A stretch of 64,000 bases of DNA from Glomus cerebriforme (lineage: Eukaryota; Glomeromycota; Glomeromycetes; Glomerales; Glomeraceae), in the NCBI GenBank assembly GCA_003550305.1, contig QKYT01000122.1, positions 7,489-71,488 of the forward strand, given 5' to 3'. The position numbers and the translations under genes are program-made. Under the pieces are notes generated by a model. The model made no database searches. It had not been told where the DNA came from and worked only from the letters and a program-made list of their open reading frames with translations. This document shows, piece after piece, positions 50,380-62,512 of the stretch (the first letter of the stretch is position 1; every line of letters starts with the position of its first letter).

Positions 50380-50687
50380 ACTCGTCGAAGTTATATTTTG
50401 GATCCCACGGTAGTTTGTGCACACATTAAAAACTAATTACTTCAAGTAAACTTTATGTAAGTATATATATCATTTTCGAATGATACTTTTTAAATCTTTA
50501 TTTAATACGTACTTATTATCCTGAATCTAGTACAAAATTATTATTCATTTGAAGAATCTTGAAAAAAATCCTATCGAATGGATGCTTGCAGATCATATTT
50601 TAAGCAAAATAAGGTAAAGTCTAGTTATAATAGTTCACATCCAAATTATATGGACTTAATAAATACAAATCACATGAAACCGAATGT
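50380..50687. other. Convergent spacer between SGF73 and SUS1
   Basis: About 300 bases holding the 3' UTRs of the two converging genes. No other feature is seen. Confidence 0.4.
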
Positions 50688-51266
50688 TTATTTTAAATTT
50701 TTCTCAAGTTGAGGTTGAGATATATGTTTGTCCAGAAAACTTGAGATTTGTTGTAAAATTTCTACCTTTACATCATCTGGAACGGCTTCTATTAATAATT
50801 TATCCGATGAAAAAAAGTAAAAGCTGATCGACCATATTAAGCAATAAATTTTATAAATTATTCAAAAAATATATATAATTTTACCTCGACCATGTGTTAA
50901 TATAGATTCTTCAAGTTGATCTAATTTAATATTTTCAACTCCTTCAGTTCTTATCTTATCTAAATTATAAAAAAATTTCAGTTTATTATATAAAAAATTT
51001 GTTAATTTGATTAATTCAATACAAACCCACGCAACGTTTTTTAATTTTATCTTTCCATCCACAATCTCTGAGTCTTTTTGCCAATAATCTTTTTAATCTA
51101 TTAAATTAAAATAATCTCAATATGCCATACATAAACTTACAGTTTGATGATAGAAATTTATAAATTTTGCAGAGAAAACAAGTTTATACCTGTTCCTGTC
51201 TTGCGTTTCAAGAAATCTGCTTTTAAATTCATTTGCAAGTTTCTGCTCGTTTTCAGACTCTGACAT
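50688..51266 (-). CDS. SUS1: Sus1 / ENY2, SAGA and TREX-2 subunit
   Basis: Small all-helical protein shared by the SAGA deubiquitinase module and the TREX-2 mRNA-export complex at the nuclear pore. Four exons join as MSESENEQKLANEFKSRFLE and TQDRNR, then LKRLLAKRLRDCGWKDKIKK, then IRTEGVENIKLDQLEESIL with THGR, then EAVPDDVKVEILQQISSFLD to the stop at 50688. The blocks match ENY2 in order, including the diagnostic CGWKD, the TEGVENIKLDQL helix and the VPDDVK motif. I choose the ATG at 51266: the same frame stays open upstream to 51350 and would add a hydrophobic signal-like stretch (SPLLVFILLVLFSCA) that the family lacks. The second intron border (after KKRC) is the least certain. Confidence 0.85.
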
Positions 51267-51450
51267 TGCACATGAAAAAAGTACTAACAATATAAAAACT
51301 AATAGTGGAGAATGTAATACGGTTCCTTTATTATTAAAATTTATCGTCATGTGACATTGACCTTATCCTACACATCGTTCTACAATACATTTTTTTTCTG
51401 TCGGTTGCATTTCAGATTATGGACTTTTTGACTCGGATTAAATCCAAAAA

Positions 51451-52023
51451 ATGAATTCGTTGACTTCGAGATATTTAAGACAAACCTTTTGTTTGTCACG
51501 ACCTATACCAATTGTGCGTAATTTTACTTCTGGACCAGTGAAAGGTAATGTAATTTATTATGAATATTATGAATTTCATAAAATTTTTTATAATAGATTC
51601 TTTTTAATCTTGTAAATCATAGATAAAATTGATATCATTCAGAATTTATACATAAAGGAGCTAAAGTCTTATAAGCCTACTCAAGCGGTAATTAAAAATA
51701 ACAATTTTATTTCATTTGATAGTCCATTAACACTACTTTCATTTATTAAAAGGCAGCTGGCTCAGAAGTTGGTCAAGTTAAAGAACTAAGGTTACCTGTT
51801 ACCCCCGAGGTAACCGATCTTTATTCATCATAATTAAAATAAAATAATTATATTCTAATTCTAATTAATTGTATTGATAAAGCCACCAAAAATAGACGAA
51901 GATATTTCTTCAGAATTGGCAGCCTATGAAGCTGAAGAACTTCCGCCACTTGAAAAAAATATTGTAACTGAATCATTTGAAAAACAGTTATTAGTTGAAG
52001 AAGAAGCTGTTCATGCTCATTAA
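51451..52023 (+). CDS. ATP14: Mitochondrial ATP synthase subunit H (Atp14)
   Basis: Peripheral-stalk subunit h of the F1Fo ATP synthase. The first exon encodes a mitochondrial presequence (MNSLTSRYLRQTFCLSRPIP ending near VRNFTS) rich in Arg and Ser. The next exons give DKIDIIQNLYIKELKSYKPT, AGSEVGQVKELRLPVTPE and PPKIDEDISSELAAYEAEEL, in which YIKELK and SELAAYEAE are family landmarks. The protein is short, about 120 residues, and acidic towards the end. There are four exons; the stop is at 52021-52023. It is head to head with SUS1, with 184 bases between the start codons. Confidence 0.87.
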
Positions 52024-52124
52024 ATATAAAAAAACATTATTATGTAGTATTTTTCATTAAAAATTTAAGAGAAGGAAATCTCTTGATTTTTTTTAACTTT
52101 ATTAAATTAAGTGATATTATTTTC

Positions 52125-55100
52125 TTATTTTATTAATCCTCCTGTTGCAACCACTTTTTTAAGTTCTTCAATTCGCTTTTGATATTCTTCTGCGCGTACA
52201 TGTCTTTTCTTCAATAACGATAACAAGAATTTTACTCGATGTTCTACAGTTTCAGGTACATGACCACTACCAAATAGCCATTTACCATCTGTTTTAACAA
52301 ATAATGATCCCAACTTTTCAAGTTCATCTTCATATTTTTTAATCTTGCTATTCTCTAGTGATAAAAGATATTCAGCTGTTTGAAGCTCCATAGTCGCTGC
52401 AAATAAACCATCAGAAATTATTTCTGCAAAAGCTGCTTGATAAAGTGGTTTACCAGGTTTTATATTATTTGGACGTCCTAAATTAATAAAATAATTTAAT
52501 TTTAAGCTTTTTAATAAACTTTTATATTGCAATTCTTACCATTTGGCAATTGGGTAATAGATATTAATTCAGCTTGTTCCATTGCTCTGATTGAAGTATC
52601 ATCTCCATTGAATATCGGTGAAAATTTAGCAGAATCATAAGATAACTATTATATGAAAATCATTTCCGTATTAATTAATAACTATATTAATAAATATTCA
52701 CATTAAAATAAAATAAAATGTTTGATATAATACAAATTCTTCATTAGATAATTCTTTCATTATTTTCCAGAATTGTATGCCACTCCAAGGAATGGTCTTT
52801 GCATCTTCATTATCATCACCAAATGCAAGTTTACGAACATCAATTATTGCTTTGGCAACAAGCTCTTGCAATGCATCTATAAAATAATACAATATTTAAA
52901 TCTATATAGAATTAATAGAAACATAGTAAATAATTAAATACCATTTGGTTTTTGTCCACTACGTATTTTGTTGATAAAAAGTCGTAAGTCTGTTAAACGA
53001 CCACCAAGTGCACCAACAGCTTCTTCCAATCCTTCAAGATTTTCGTTATGTACATGTCGTTTCACCAAACTAATTGCTCTTCTATGTGGAGCATCCGAAA
53101 GAACAGCATAATTAAATGTCTTATTTGGAAGAGCTACAAAATAAAACACATATATAAATCAATAATAATTTAATTAAAATTAATATGTTAAGCATTATTA
53201 CCTCGACTTAAGTGTTTAATAATTCCAACATTTGAACTCACAAATACTACATGGGCAACTCTATTTTCAACAAGCAAAGCCGCTAATTTTGCCAAATGAT
53301 CCCATAGTTCATGACTCTCTTTATCTTTAGTCATATAAGCATCAATTACTATAATAGGAATATCTGCTGGATTATAAGATTCGACCATAGAAGCCTCAAG
53401 ATAGTCGTGTGATTTTTTATGATATTTTGTTAAAGATGCAGGCGCAATATCATGCAAGGCAATCGCAAGTGCATCAAGAATTTTCTTAATTTCAGTATCA
53501 GTAGTTGAGGAGAATCCAACTAAAAATAAACAACATGTTCATATGATAAAGGGTTTAAATAACTCAAGGTTTCTAATAAAACTAATAAATACCCGTTTTT
53601 TGTCCTATAGTTGCACTAGCCAATCCATCAACCAAATTTGACAAAGAAACCAAGAGGGTAAAAACGGGAAAATATCCAACTTGTCTTGCTAACTTATATA
53701 CAAGCTCATTTTCATCACGAGAATTGAGGATAACATCACATTTAATAAATATTTTATTCCTATTCATAAAATAACCAATTAGAAATTTAGACGCAATGAA
53801 ATAAAATTTAATTGAATCAAAAAAATAAAATTATACCTCTTTTCTTGTATAATTTTATTAATAAGACTACTTTTACCACTACCATTTGGACCAAGTAAAA
53901 CAATAAACGTTTCTAATCAATATAAATTAAAAGGTTAATTTTTGAAAATTTCATGACAATTATTATTAAAAAAAAAAAGTACCTGGTGGTTCATTCAGCC
54001 AATTTCGCAACTTAGATTCTTCCTGTTCTCTTTCTTTCCACGTACTAAGATCATCAAAAGATTCGTCATCATCTTCTGACTTTTCACGAAAAGCCATCAA
54101 TCGGTCAATTGTTTCCTTTCTAAGCCATTTATATAAGCGATTTTCCTGAATGTTGAACCGTTGTGTAGCTTTTGATGTAATGAAGAAGACGCGGATAGGA
54201 TCAAAACTATAAATTTTAATTAAATAAATATGTTATAATTCTATATTTAAATTGGTACTTCGAAGTTGTAAATAACATACATAGTATAAGTTATACCGGC
54301 GACTGCGGCAGCAATAAGTGGAACCTTTAAACGGTACAATTAGTAAATAATATTATAAATAAATCATCAAAATTCTTAATACATAACTCACCGTAATCCT
54401 TGGATGAGATGCCATCCAATTGTAAACCATGTTCGTTTTCTATTTGATTCAGTGTAAATATAACTATGCATTGTGAAAATATAATATAATTGATTCTATA
54501 AATTCTTACAAGTGGCATGTCATATACAATATTCAATCTCGTGCCGTTCACAGTTATTCCATGTATGCAATTTTTGGCACTAGTAGCTGATCGCATTTTT
54601 GAATATTGTATCATTGCATATCGTGGAAGATCTTTCGAAGATGCCGGCAATAAGCTTATGTCACGAATTAAGCCATATGGTCGAAAATAATTATAAAGAG
54701 TTTCCTGGGAATATAATTTGGTTTGTTTAATTATCAATAATAGAGAGTAGAAAATATAAAACCGCATACGATTGAGATATCTGGCCCTTGAAATTCGACG
54801 CGTAAACGGCTGTTATAATTGAATTATTTAATAAATCTTGTATTGACAAAATATTATATGTAAAAACATTAAACTTATTCTAACCTTGCAGGGTACCTAT
54901 AAGCTAAATCTTCAATAAACGGTTCTCCCTTATGAAAAAGAATATAATTTAATAATTATTCAATCCCCTGTAAATATTAAATTAAAATATGAACCTTGAC
55001 CAAATACGCCTTGGTTGGACGGACATTGAACCATGGTACAATACTCTTATCTTTTAGAAAAGTCTGTACTTGTTGACTTATTTCTTCCAATGCCTTCTTT

Positions 55101-55747
55101 TTTTGAGCTGGATCAACTCGAAAAACAAAGTTAACAAACATTCCACCCTCTTTCTTTCTAATATAGTAATCCCATTATTTATTTATAAATTTATTGTCCA
55201 TCTTTTTTATTACATTAAGATTCAATTAAAATACCTTGGTTCTACACCTTTAATTTTAAAATTGTAAGGCATTTCACTCTCAGCAGGAATCCATTTTCCT
55301 GCTTTCATTTTTCCCTCTAACCTTTCTCTATTCGATCTCACTAGAAAATGCCGAACGTCAAACGATCCTATTTTAAGAGGATACACATTATCATAATAAA
55401 ATCGTCCACTTTCGACCTGTTTAATGATAAATTTTAATTAAATAATTATAGATAAATTTAACTTTTATTAAAAATTAACATACAGAACCCGTTTCTGATG
55501 CTGTTTCAGAGGTAAAAAACTNATAAATTTTAATTAAATAATTATAGATAAATTTAACTTTTATTAAAAATTAACATACAGAACCCGTTTCTGATGCTGT
55601 TTCAGAGGTAAAAAACTTATGACGCGTGAAAACTCGTTTCCTTTTTAGTGGTGAGAGTATAGAAGTACGAGACAAATATAAAAATGGTATACGAGTACAA
55701 CTATCACTATGAGAAAATATCGTTTGAAATTGAAGGACTCGAAACAT
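52125..55747 (-). CDS. YME2: Mitochondrial escape protein 2 (Yme2/RNA12), copy A
   Basis: Inner-membrane mitochondrial protein affecting mtDNA maintenance and organisation. It starts MFRVLQFQTIFSHSDSCTRI with an Arg/Ser-rich presequence. A conserved N-terminal region follows (RLEGKMKAGKWIPAESEMPY), then an RRM-like domain (VEFQGPDISIETLYNYFRPY, SKDLPRYAMIQYSKMRSATS and NGTRLNIVYDMPL), a hydrophobic membrane segment (VPLIAAAVAGITYTMFDPI) and the RNA12 domain. The Walker A motif is FIVLLGPNGSGKSSLINKII (about 53,860), and IPIIVIDAYMTKDKE is Walker-B-like. The C-terminal coiled coil (LEKLGSLFVKTDGKWLFGSG) ends at 52125. There are about 13 exons. The sequence contains an assembly join at 55522. 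A paralogue lies at 58574-62156, and OST48 starts 252 bases upstream in the opposite direction. Confidence 0.9.
55427..55617. repeat. Exact 95-bp duplication flanking a single N (assembly join)
   Basis: Bases 55427-55521 and 55523-55617 are identical, separated by one N at 55522. The repeat covers an exon end of YME2 copy A (FFTSETASETGS) with its splice donor GTATGT and most of the intron. Perfect identity around an N is what an unresolved overlap between two contigs leaves; a genuine duplication is less likely. Confidence 0.9.
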
Positions 55748-55999
55748 CGTTATCCAGAGTTTCCCGGCACAGTAAAAAAAAAAAAAAAAAAGTTACCACT
55801 TATTGTTATAAAGCTAACCCTGTTCCGCGTCACTAATCGATAATCTTGCCAGATCACGTGATTTAACAAAATATATGTTGTATCAAGTAATACTCCAATA
55901 AAATTGATCCACGTCCAAATTGCAAAGTTAAACTCGAGTACACGAAATTTAAAAAAAATATTTTTTCTAAAAACCAGAAAATCCAGATCGTTCTCTACA
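55748..55999. promoter_or_regulatory. Divergent promoter of YME2 copy A and OST48
   Basis: About 250 bases between opposite start codons, with a long A tract at 55774-55791. No specific factor site was recognised. Confidence 0.35.
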
Positions 56000-57765
56000 A
56001 TGCGACAAATTTTAAGCATTGTTTTCTTCGTGTTCGCGGCTTTCTTCTTCATTGTAGAATCGAAGTCTACAACTGGTTCACGCGTACTAGTTTTACTTGA
56101 TAAGGAAGACGACAAAAATCTATATACAAAGTTTTTCGAATCTTTGGAAGGTGCATATTTACCGTTTTTAAGCTTTTTTATCAAATTTTTTTATTTATGC
56201 TCATAAGATGTCAAGTTTATTTTCGATTTCAGGACGCGATTACATACTTACTTATAAGACAGCGTCAGATCCTTCTATCGAGTTATTTTCGTATGGAGAA
56301 CGTGTTTTCGACCATTTTATCAATTTTGCACAAAAAAAAGGTACTCTCCTTTATTTTATCTTTTTTTACGTTTCTATCTTTTTTATTTACACTCTAATTA
56401 CGGATTCTAAAAGATAAAACAGATAACATAACTCCTACCTCTCTTATAAGTTTTGTGAATAATGGAGGCAACATACTCTTGGCAATATCTTCGGAAATAA
56501 CAGAAAATATCCGAATCTTTGCTCGAGAACTTGATATTGAATTTGATGAACGAGATACTTTTGTAATAGATCATTTTAATTATAATATTTCTGACGATGG
56601 AAAGCACACACTTTTAGTTTCGAATAATGTCGTGAATAATGAAGCCATTTTGAGCAAAGAAGTTATTGAAGGACCCCCTGTGTTATTTAGAGGCATAGGG
56701 CACAAAGCGGGAACAGTACCATTATTAACTAAGATCATGCGGGCTAATGACACTGCCTACTCATATGAGACAAAAGATGGTCAGGTAGTGGATCAAGAAC
56801 CGCTAGCAATTGGCAACAGCATTGGTCTTATATCAGCTCTACAAGCAAGGAATAATGCAAGAGTTACCTTCGTAGGAAGTCTGGAATTTTTCAGTGATCG
56901 GTGAGGTTATTAATTCTGTGTTCAGTTTTCGTGCATTAAGAATTTAAATTAAAATGAATTCTCTCTCTTAGATTTTTTGATTCACCCGTACAAAAATTCA
57001 ATTCATCTAAATCGTAAATATTACTTTTTTATAAATTTTTCTTTCTTTAGATGAATAAATGTAATTTTTCTAACAAAGATATAATAATTACTAAAAGATA
57101 TCCAAGGTCAGGTAATGAGGCATTTGTCAATGATTTGACAAAATGGACTTTACAAGAAAAAGGAGTTCTTCGTGTTACTTCACGATCTCATCATAAAGAA
57201 GACGAATATGAACAATTGGAAGTATATCGAATAAAAGATAATTTCGTAAGACGTTATTTATATATATATGTATATTTTGTTTGTTCATTATAATATAATG
57301 TTCCTTGATTATCTAATTCCTTTTTTTTTCTGAAAATTCCACAAGATATATACCATAGGAATTTCGGAATATGTTAATGATCAATGGCAACCATTTAATG
57401 GTAATGACGTTCAATTGGAATTAATTATGCTTGACCCATACATTAGGGTGAATCTTACGGCACTTCCAACAACAAAAAATAATCACGCTCGTAAATACGA
57501 AGCACATTTGCAACTGCCAGATGTATACGGAGTATTTACACTTAAAGTAAATTATAAGAGACCTGGATATACGTATATAGTTGATACTACTACGATAACT
57601 ATTAGACATTTTAGACATAATGAATATCCAAGATATATATCAGCAGCATATCCATATTATACTGGAGCGGCTTCTATGGGAATTGGGTTCTTATTATTCT
57701 GTTTCATTTGGATTGTTAATAAAGATGCCGGAAAAACAGCAGCAGAAAAAAAGAAAACCAATTAA
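56000..57765 (+). CDS. WBP1: Oligosaccharyltransferase subunit OST48 / Wbp1
   Basis: ER membrane subunit of the oligosaccharyltransferase that N-glycosylates nascent proteins. It starts MRQILSIVFFVFAAFFFIVE at 56000, a signal peptide. The luminal GATase-like domain shows SRVLVLLDKEDDKNLYTKFF, RDYILTYKTASDPSIELFSY, FVNNGGNILLAISSEIT and the landmark VIDHFNYNISDDGKHTLLVS. GPPVLFRGIGHKAG and QARNNARVTFVGSLEFFSD follow. The C-terminus carries a beta-rich domain (VYGVFTLKVNYKRPGYTYI), the near-invariant RHNEYPRYISAAYPYYTGA and a single membrane helix (MGIGFLLFCFIWIVN), ending in a lysine-rich KDAGKTAAEKKKTN with the family's ER-retrieval-like dilysine character. There are six or seven exons. The gene sits between the two YME2 copies. 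Confidence 0.94.
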
Positions 57766-58573
57766 TTTTTCCAAGCGAACAATAAATTATTTTGCTGTAA
57801 AATAATATTTAATAAAAGTATATTAATAATAATAAATACACTAAGTTCATGCAGATTTAACATCAAATTATTGATATGTAATAATTACATTCTGCTTTAT
57901 TAAAGAAATTTAAAACTATAGATACGTTACTTAATTTACATTTGCTACATCTTAAAATGCAAAAAATAAATTTCTTTTTAAAATTGGTAGTAATTTAATT
58001 TTAAAATAGAATTTAATACTAGCATATTATCTTTAAATAAATAAATATTAAATTTTGGGATATTAATATAATTTTTCACTTACAAGTTACATGTTGGCCG
58101 GCGTTATAGATAATTTTGGTAATCGACGCTAGAATCCCGTGACGAATAAATTTATTTATTTTTAGCTGTAATGTTAAAAACTGAATTACTTTAGATCAAT
58201 CCAAGTTATTTAAACTGAATAAACCAGATCAAACTAATTTAGAACCAACTACTATTAAAGAAATGTAATATATAAATTAGACCTCCATATAATTACCAGA
58301 ATACTTCTTTATAAGGTATTAATTAACTTTCATATTTTTATTTGTAATTATATAAGAAACTGATTGGATAATTATAAAATGACTAGTATATTCTTAATAT
58401 AACAAAAATATTTAGTATTTAGATAATCATTAATTTAAAGAAAAAAAAGTTTCAAAAGTAAGTTCACCTTCGAAATATAACTCAATTATATACTGTATAT
58501 CAAAAATACATAAATTATTTGATTGAAAAAAAAACTTATACAAATAAATAATTCAATTTGTATTTAATTACCT
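57766..58573. other. Spacer between OST48 and YME2 copy B
   Basis: About 800 bases of AT-rich DNA without a supported gene. It holds the convergent 3' ends of OST48 and YME2 copy B. Confidence 0.4.
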
Positions 58574-61500
58574 TTAACGTCCTTTTCTATTAAGTATAAG
58601 CTCATAATTTTGTTTTAATTCATCAATTTGTTTCTGATGGTTTTTTGCTCGTACAAGACTTTTCTTTAATAGTAATAACAAGTATTTAACCCGATAATCA
58701 ATAACTTCATGACCATTACCAAACAACCATTTAAATGACCATTTACTAGACCATTTATTATTCCATTTACTATCTATTTTAACCAATTTTTCAAGTTCAT
58801 CTTCATATTCTTTAATCTTCTTATTTTCAAGTAATAAATAATATTGGGCCGTTTTATATTTCATTTTTGTTTCAAATAATTCATCAGAGCTTATCTCTGC
58901 AAAAGCTTTTTGATAAAGTGGTTTACCGGGGTTTATTATAGAAATTGAACATTCTAATTAAGAAAAAAAAAAATTATTTAATTAATAAATTGTTTTTTTT
59001 TTATTGGAACTATTATTTAATTATAACTGTATATAATTTCCTACCATTTGGCAATTGCGAGATAGATATTAATCCAGATCGTTCCATAGCTTTGATTGGA
59101 GTATCATCATCATTGAATAATGGTGAAGATTTGGTAATATCATAAAAGATCTATTATATGAATATCACATTAATTATAAGAATACGATTACAAAAGATAT
59201 CAGATATACATATTTTTTTTTTTTTTTGATATACATACAAATTCTTTTTTAGATAATTCTTTCATTATTTCCCAGAATTGAATATCACTCCATTCCTTGC
59301 TCATTTCATGTTCAATATCATCACGAAATGCAATTCTATAAATATCAGCTTTTGCTTCACTGACAAGATCGTTCAGCGCATCTATAAAGAAATATAAACA
59401 ATATATAAACACAATATAGATAATAGAATTAACAGAAAAAATGAATATAATAATAAGTCATTACCATTCGGGTTTGTTCCATTACGTACTTTGCCAATAA
59501 AAAGTCCCAAGTCCGTTAAATGCATACCAATTTTACCAACAGCTTCTTTTAATCCTTCAGGAATTTCAATGTTTTTATCACGTACATACTGGTCAACCAA
59601 ATTAATAACTTCATCTGGTTCATGCAAATCCAATGTCTTTACTTCCATTGAAGGAGCTATAGAAAAATTCTTTATCAAAATAAATTTAGTTTAGAGAATA
59701 AAGGATATTACATTGAATTTACCTTGACTTTTTAGGTGATTTGTTATTCCAATGTTTGAACTCACAAATACTACATGAGCAAGTTTCTTTTCGACAAGTT
59801 GTGTTGCAAATTTTACAAAAAGTTCCCATAGATCATGATTTTCCTTGTATTTAATCATATAAGCATCAATAACTACAATAGGAAATTCCTCATCAGAATT
59901 CTTTCGAGACCGATATTTGGTCTGGTATAAAGCATTCTCAATCATATCAAGGACTTTCTTTGTAGGGTCATCAACACTTGAAGGTAATCCAACTGAAGAA
60001 TAATTAATACATTTCATATTATTAAATGTTTAAATAATTGATTCATTATTTTCATAAATGAAACTAATAAATACATATTTTATGTCCTATAACTTCATCG
60101 GCCAATAAAGTCCCCAACTTTGATAAAGGAATTACAAGGTTGAAAACAGACGAACATCCAACCTGTTTTGCTAATTCTAAAGCACGTTCATTTTTATTTC
60201 GAGAATCAAGAATATCATCACATTTAATAGATAATGTATTCCTATTATTAATAAAAAAAATATTAATTCGGAAAAATTGTGTTGATTGAAAAGAAATCTT
60301 TTCGATTTAATTAAAATAACATTTTCACCTCCTTCCTCGTATAATTTTATTAACGAGAGCACTTTTACCGCTATTAGCTGGGCCAAGCAAAACAATAAAA
60401 CTTTCTAATCCATATAAATATAATGTCGGTTATTAAACTAATTTCACATGACAGTCATTGTTTTTTTTAAAAAAAAAGTACCTGGTGGATCCTTCAACCA
60501 ATTTTGTAACTTATCTTCTTGTTCTTTTGTACTAAAACTAAAAATTTCATCTCCTGACTTTTCACGAAAAGTCGTAAATCGGTTAATTGTATTCTCTCTA
60601 AGCCGTTGATATAAGTGATAATATGTGATTCTTGATTTAACGAAGAAATAGCAGACAAGATCAAGACCGTAAGTTATACCAACGACTGCAGCAACAATAA
60701 TGAATGGAATAAGTGGAAGCTTTAACATAAGCAGTACAATTAGTACACAAATATACAATATTCTATATGATTAAATTTATTAAAACATAACTCACCGAAA
60801 TTGTTGAAATTGTCGGATGGGTTGTTATCCATATATAAAGCTTATACATTTTCTAATTGATTAACATAATGTGAGTGAATATATTATGAATATTTAATTT
60901 GTTATCAGTTTGATTATTTTAAAATTCTTACAATAGGATGATCATATATAATATTCAATCTCGTGCCATTCACAATTATTCCATGTACGCAATTTTTGGC
61001 ACAGATAGCTGATCGAATTTTCGCGTATTGTACCAACGCATATCTCGAAAAATCTTTAGAAGATGCCGGAAAGAGATTAATGTCACGAATTAAACCATAT
61101 GGTTCGAGATATTTATAAAGAGTTTCCTGAGGAATATAATTTATTTCGTTTAATTTATAGGAAATATAGATTTAAGATTTAAATAAACAGAAATGTAAAG
61201 ATAAATACGTACAGTCAAAACATCTGGCCCTTGAAATTCGACACGTAAACGGCTGTAATAATTAAATTACTTTAAAAATGAATATGTAAAAAAAGGATTA
61301 ACCGAAGGACTTAAACCTAAGATATCCTAACCTTGCTGGATATCTGTCAATTAAATCATCAATAAATGGTTCCCCCTAATGAAAAGAATTTATTTATTTT
61401 TTTTTTTGAAACAGATTATCAATTAAATTATTAAATTACTACAAGTATAAAAATATATATATGAACCTTAACCAAATGCGCATTAATATTGAACCATAAA

Positions 61501-62156
61501 AAATCCTTTTTATCTTTTAGAAAAGTCTGTACTCGTTGAATTATTTCTTCTAATGCCATCTCTTTTTGAGCTTGATCAACTCGAAAAGTAAAGTTTACAA
61601 ACATTCCATCCTCCTTTTTTCTTAATATAGTAATCCCATTAATTTTCTTATTCATTTTTATTTAAAACAAAAATGTTTATTTTATATATATAATTTATAA
61701 TACCTTATTTTTACCCCTTCAATTTTAAAATTATAAGGCAATTCATTCTCAGCAGGGAACCATTCTCCTGATTTCAATTTTCCTAATAATTTTTCTTCAT
61801 TTGGTCCAGCTAGAAACCGTCGAAAATCAAGAGGCCATCTTATAGGAGCAGTTATTCTCATATTATCATAATTATCAAAATAAAGTTGTCCCTTTTCGAC
61901 TTTTTCAATCTAATAAATTTTGAATTAAAAAAAAAAAATTAATTACTAGATAACCTTTTTTTTAAAAAAAAAAAATTAAATTAAATTAACATACGGGAGT
62001 TGCTGCTAAAAAAGCAAATAACTTATGACGCATGAGAACTTGCTGCTTTTGTGGTGGTGAAAACACAAAAGAACGAGGTAAATTCATACAATTAATATCA
62101 TTGCGAGAAAATATTATCCTTGAGTTGCTTGTTTGATTTTGAAGGACTCGAAACAT
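58574..62156 (-). CDS. Mitochondrial escape protein 2-like, copy B (tandem paralogue)
   Basis: Second YME2 gene in the same orientation, sharing exon order with copy A. It starts MFRVLQNQTSNSRIIFSRND at 62156. The same blocks follow: EKLLGKLKSGEWFPAENELP, the RRM-like SKDFSRYALVQYAKIRSAIC and NGTRLNIIYDHPI, a membrane segment (LPLIPFIIVAAVVGITYGL) and Walker A in FIVLLGPANSGKSALVNKII (about 60,390). FPIVVIDAYMIKYKENHDLW and LAHVVFVSSNIGITNHLKSQ follow. It is more diverged than copy A from the family pattern, and near the end it has an expansion SKWNNKWSSKWSFKWLFGNG where copy A has a single GKWLFGSG. The Walker A residues are kept and I see no certain stop within exons, so it may be functional. 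The gene is head to head with the DHH phosphoesterase. Confidence 0.83.
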
Positions 62157-62512
62157 TATTTATCATATCATTAGAGAAGGGAAAAGTACTTTATTGTCTA
62201 GTTAAAAAGGTTTCACCTAACATATATGTTGTGTCTGAATTCATTTTGATTTTTCCGGCAGAGGGTTTTTTCTAATTTGCTGATAAAATTTATTTCAGAT
62301 GAGATAATGTACTGTAAATCATCCTGAGAAATTTTGAGTTCCCGCTGATCACGAAAAAAAAGGTAATTATCATACTTAAATAGATTACCCCTTTGATTAC
62401 AAAAAAAAAAAAAAAAATGCCAAGACCTAATACAGGTTGTGTGATAATCTCGAACTTAAAAAAATCTTTTACTTATAAAACAATTTCTTTCAAATTAATT
62501 AAGTTTCATAAG
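62157..62512. promoter_or_regulatory. Divergent promoter of YME2 copy B and the DHH phosphoesterase
   Basis: About 350 bases between opposite start codons, AT-rich with an A tract at 62400-62417. An alternative ATG (62417) in this stretch leads quickly to a stop. Confidence 0.35.

Noticed and set aside
51267..51350. Hydrophobic N-terminal extension of SUS1
   Set aside because: In frame and signal-like, but the family is nuclear, lacks such a segment, and the ATG at 51266 gives the expected N-terminus. The extension would also run into the divergent ATP14 promoter.
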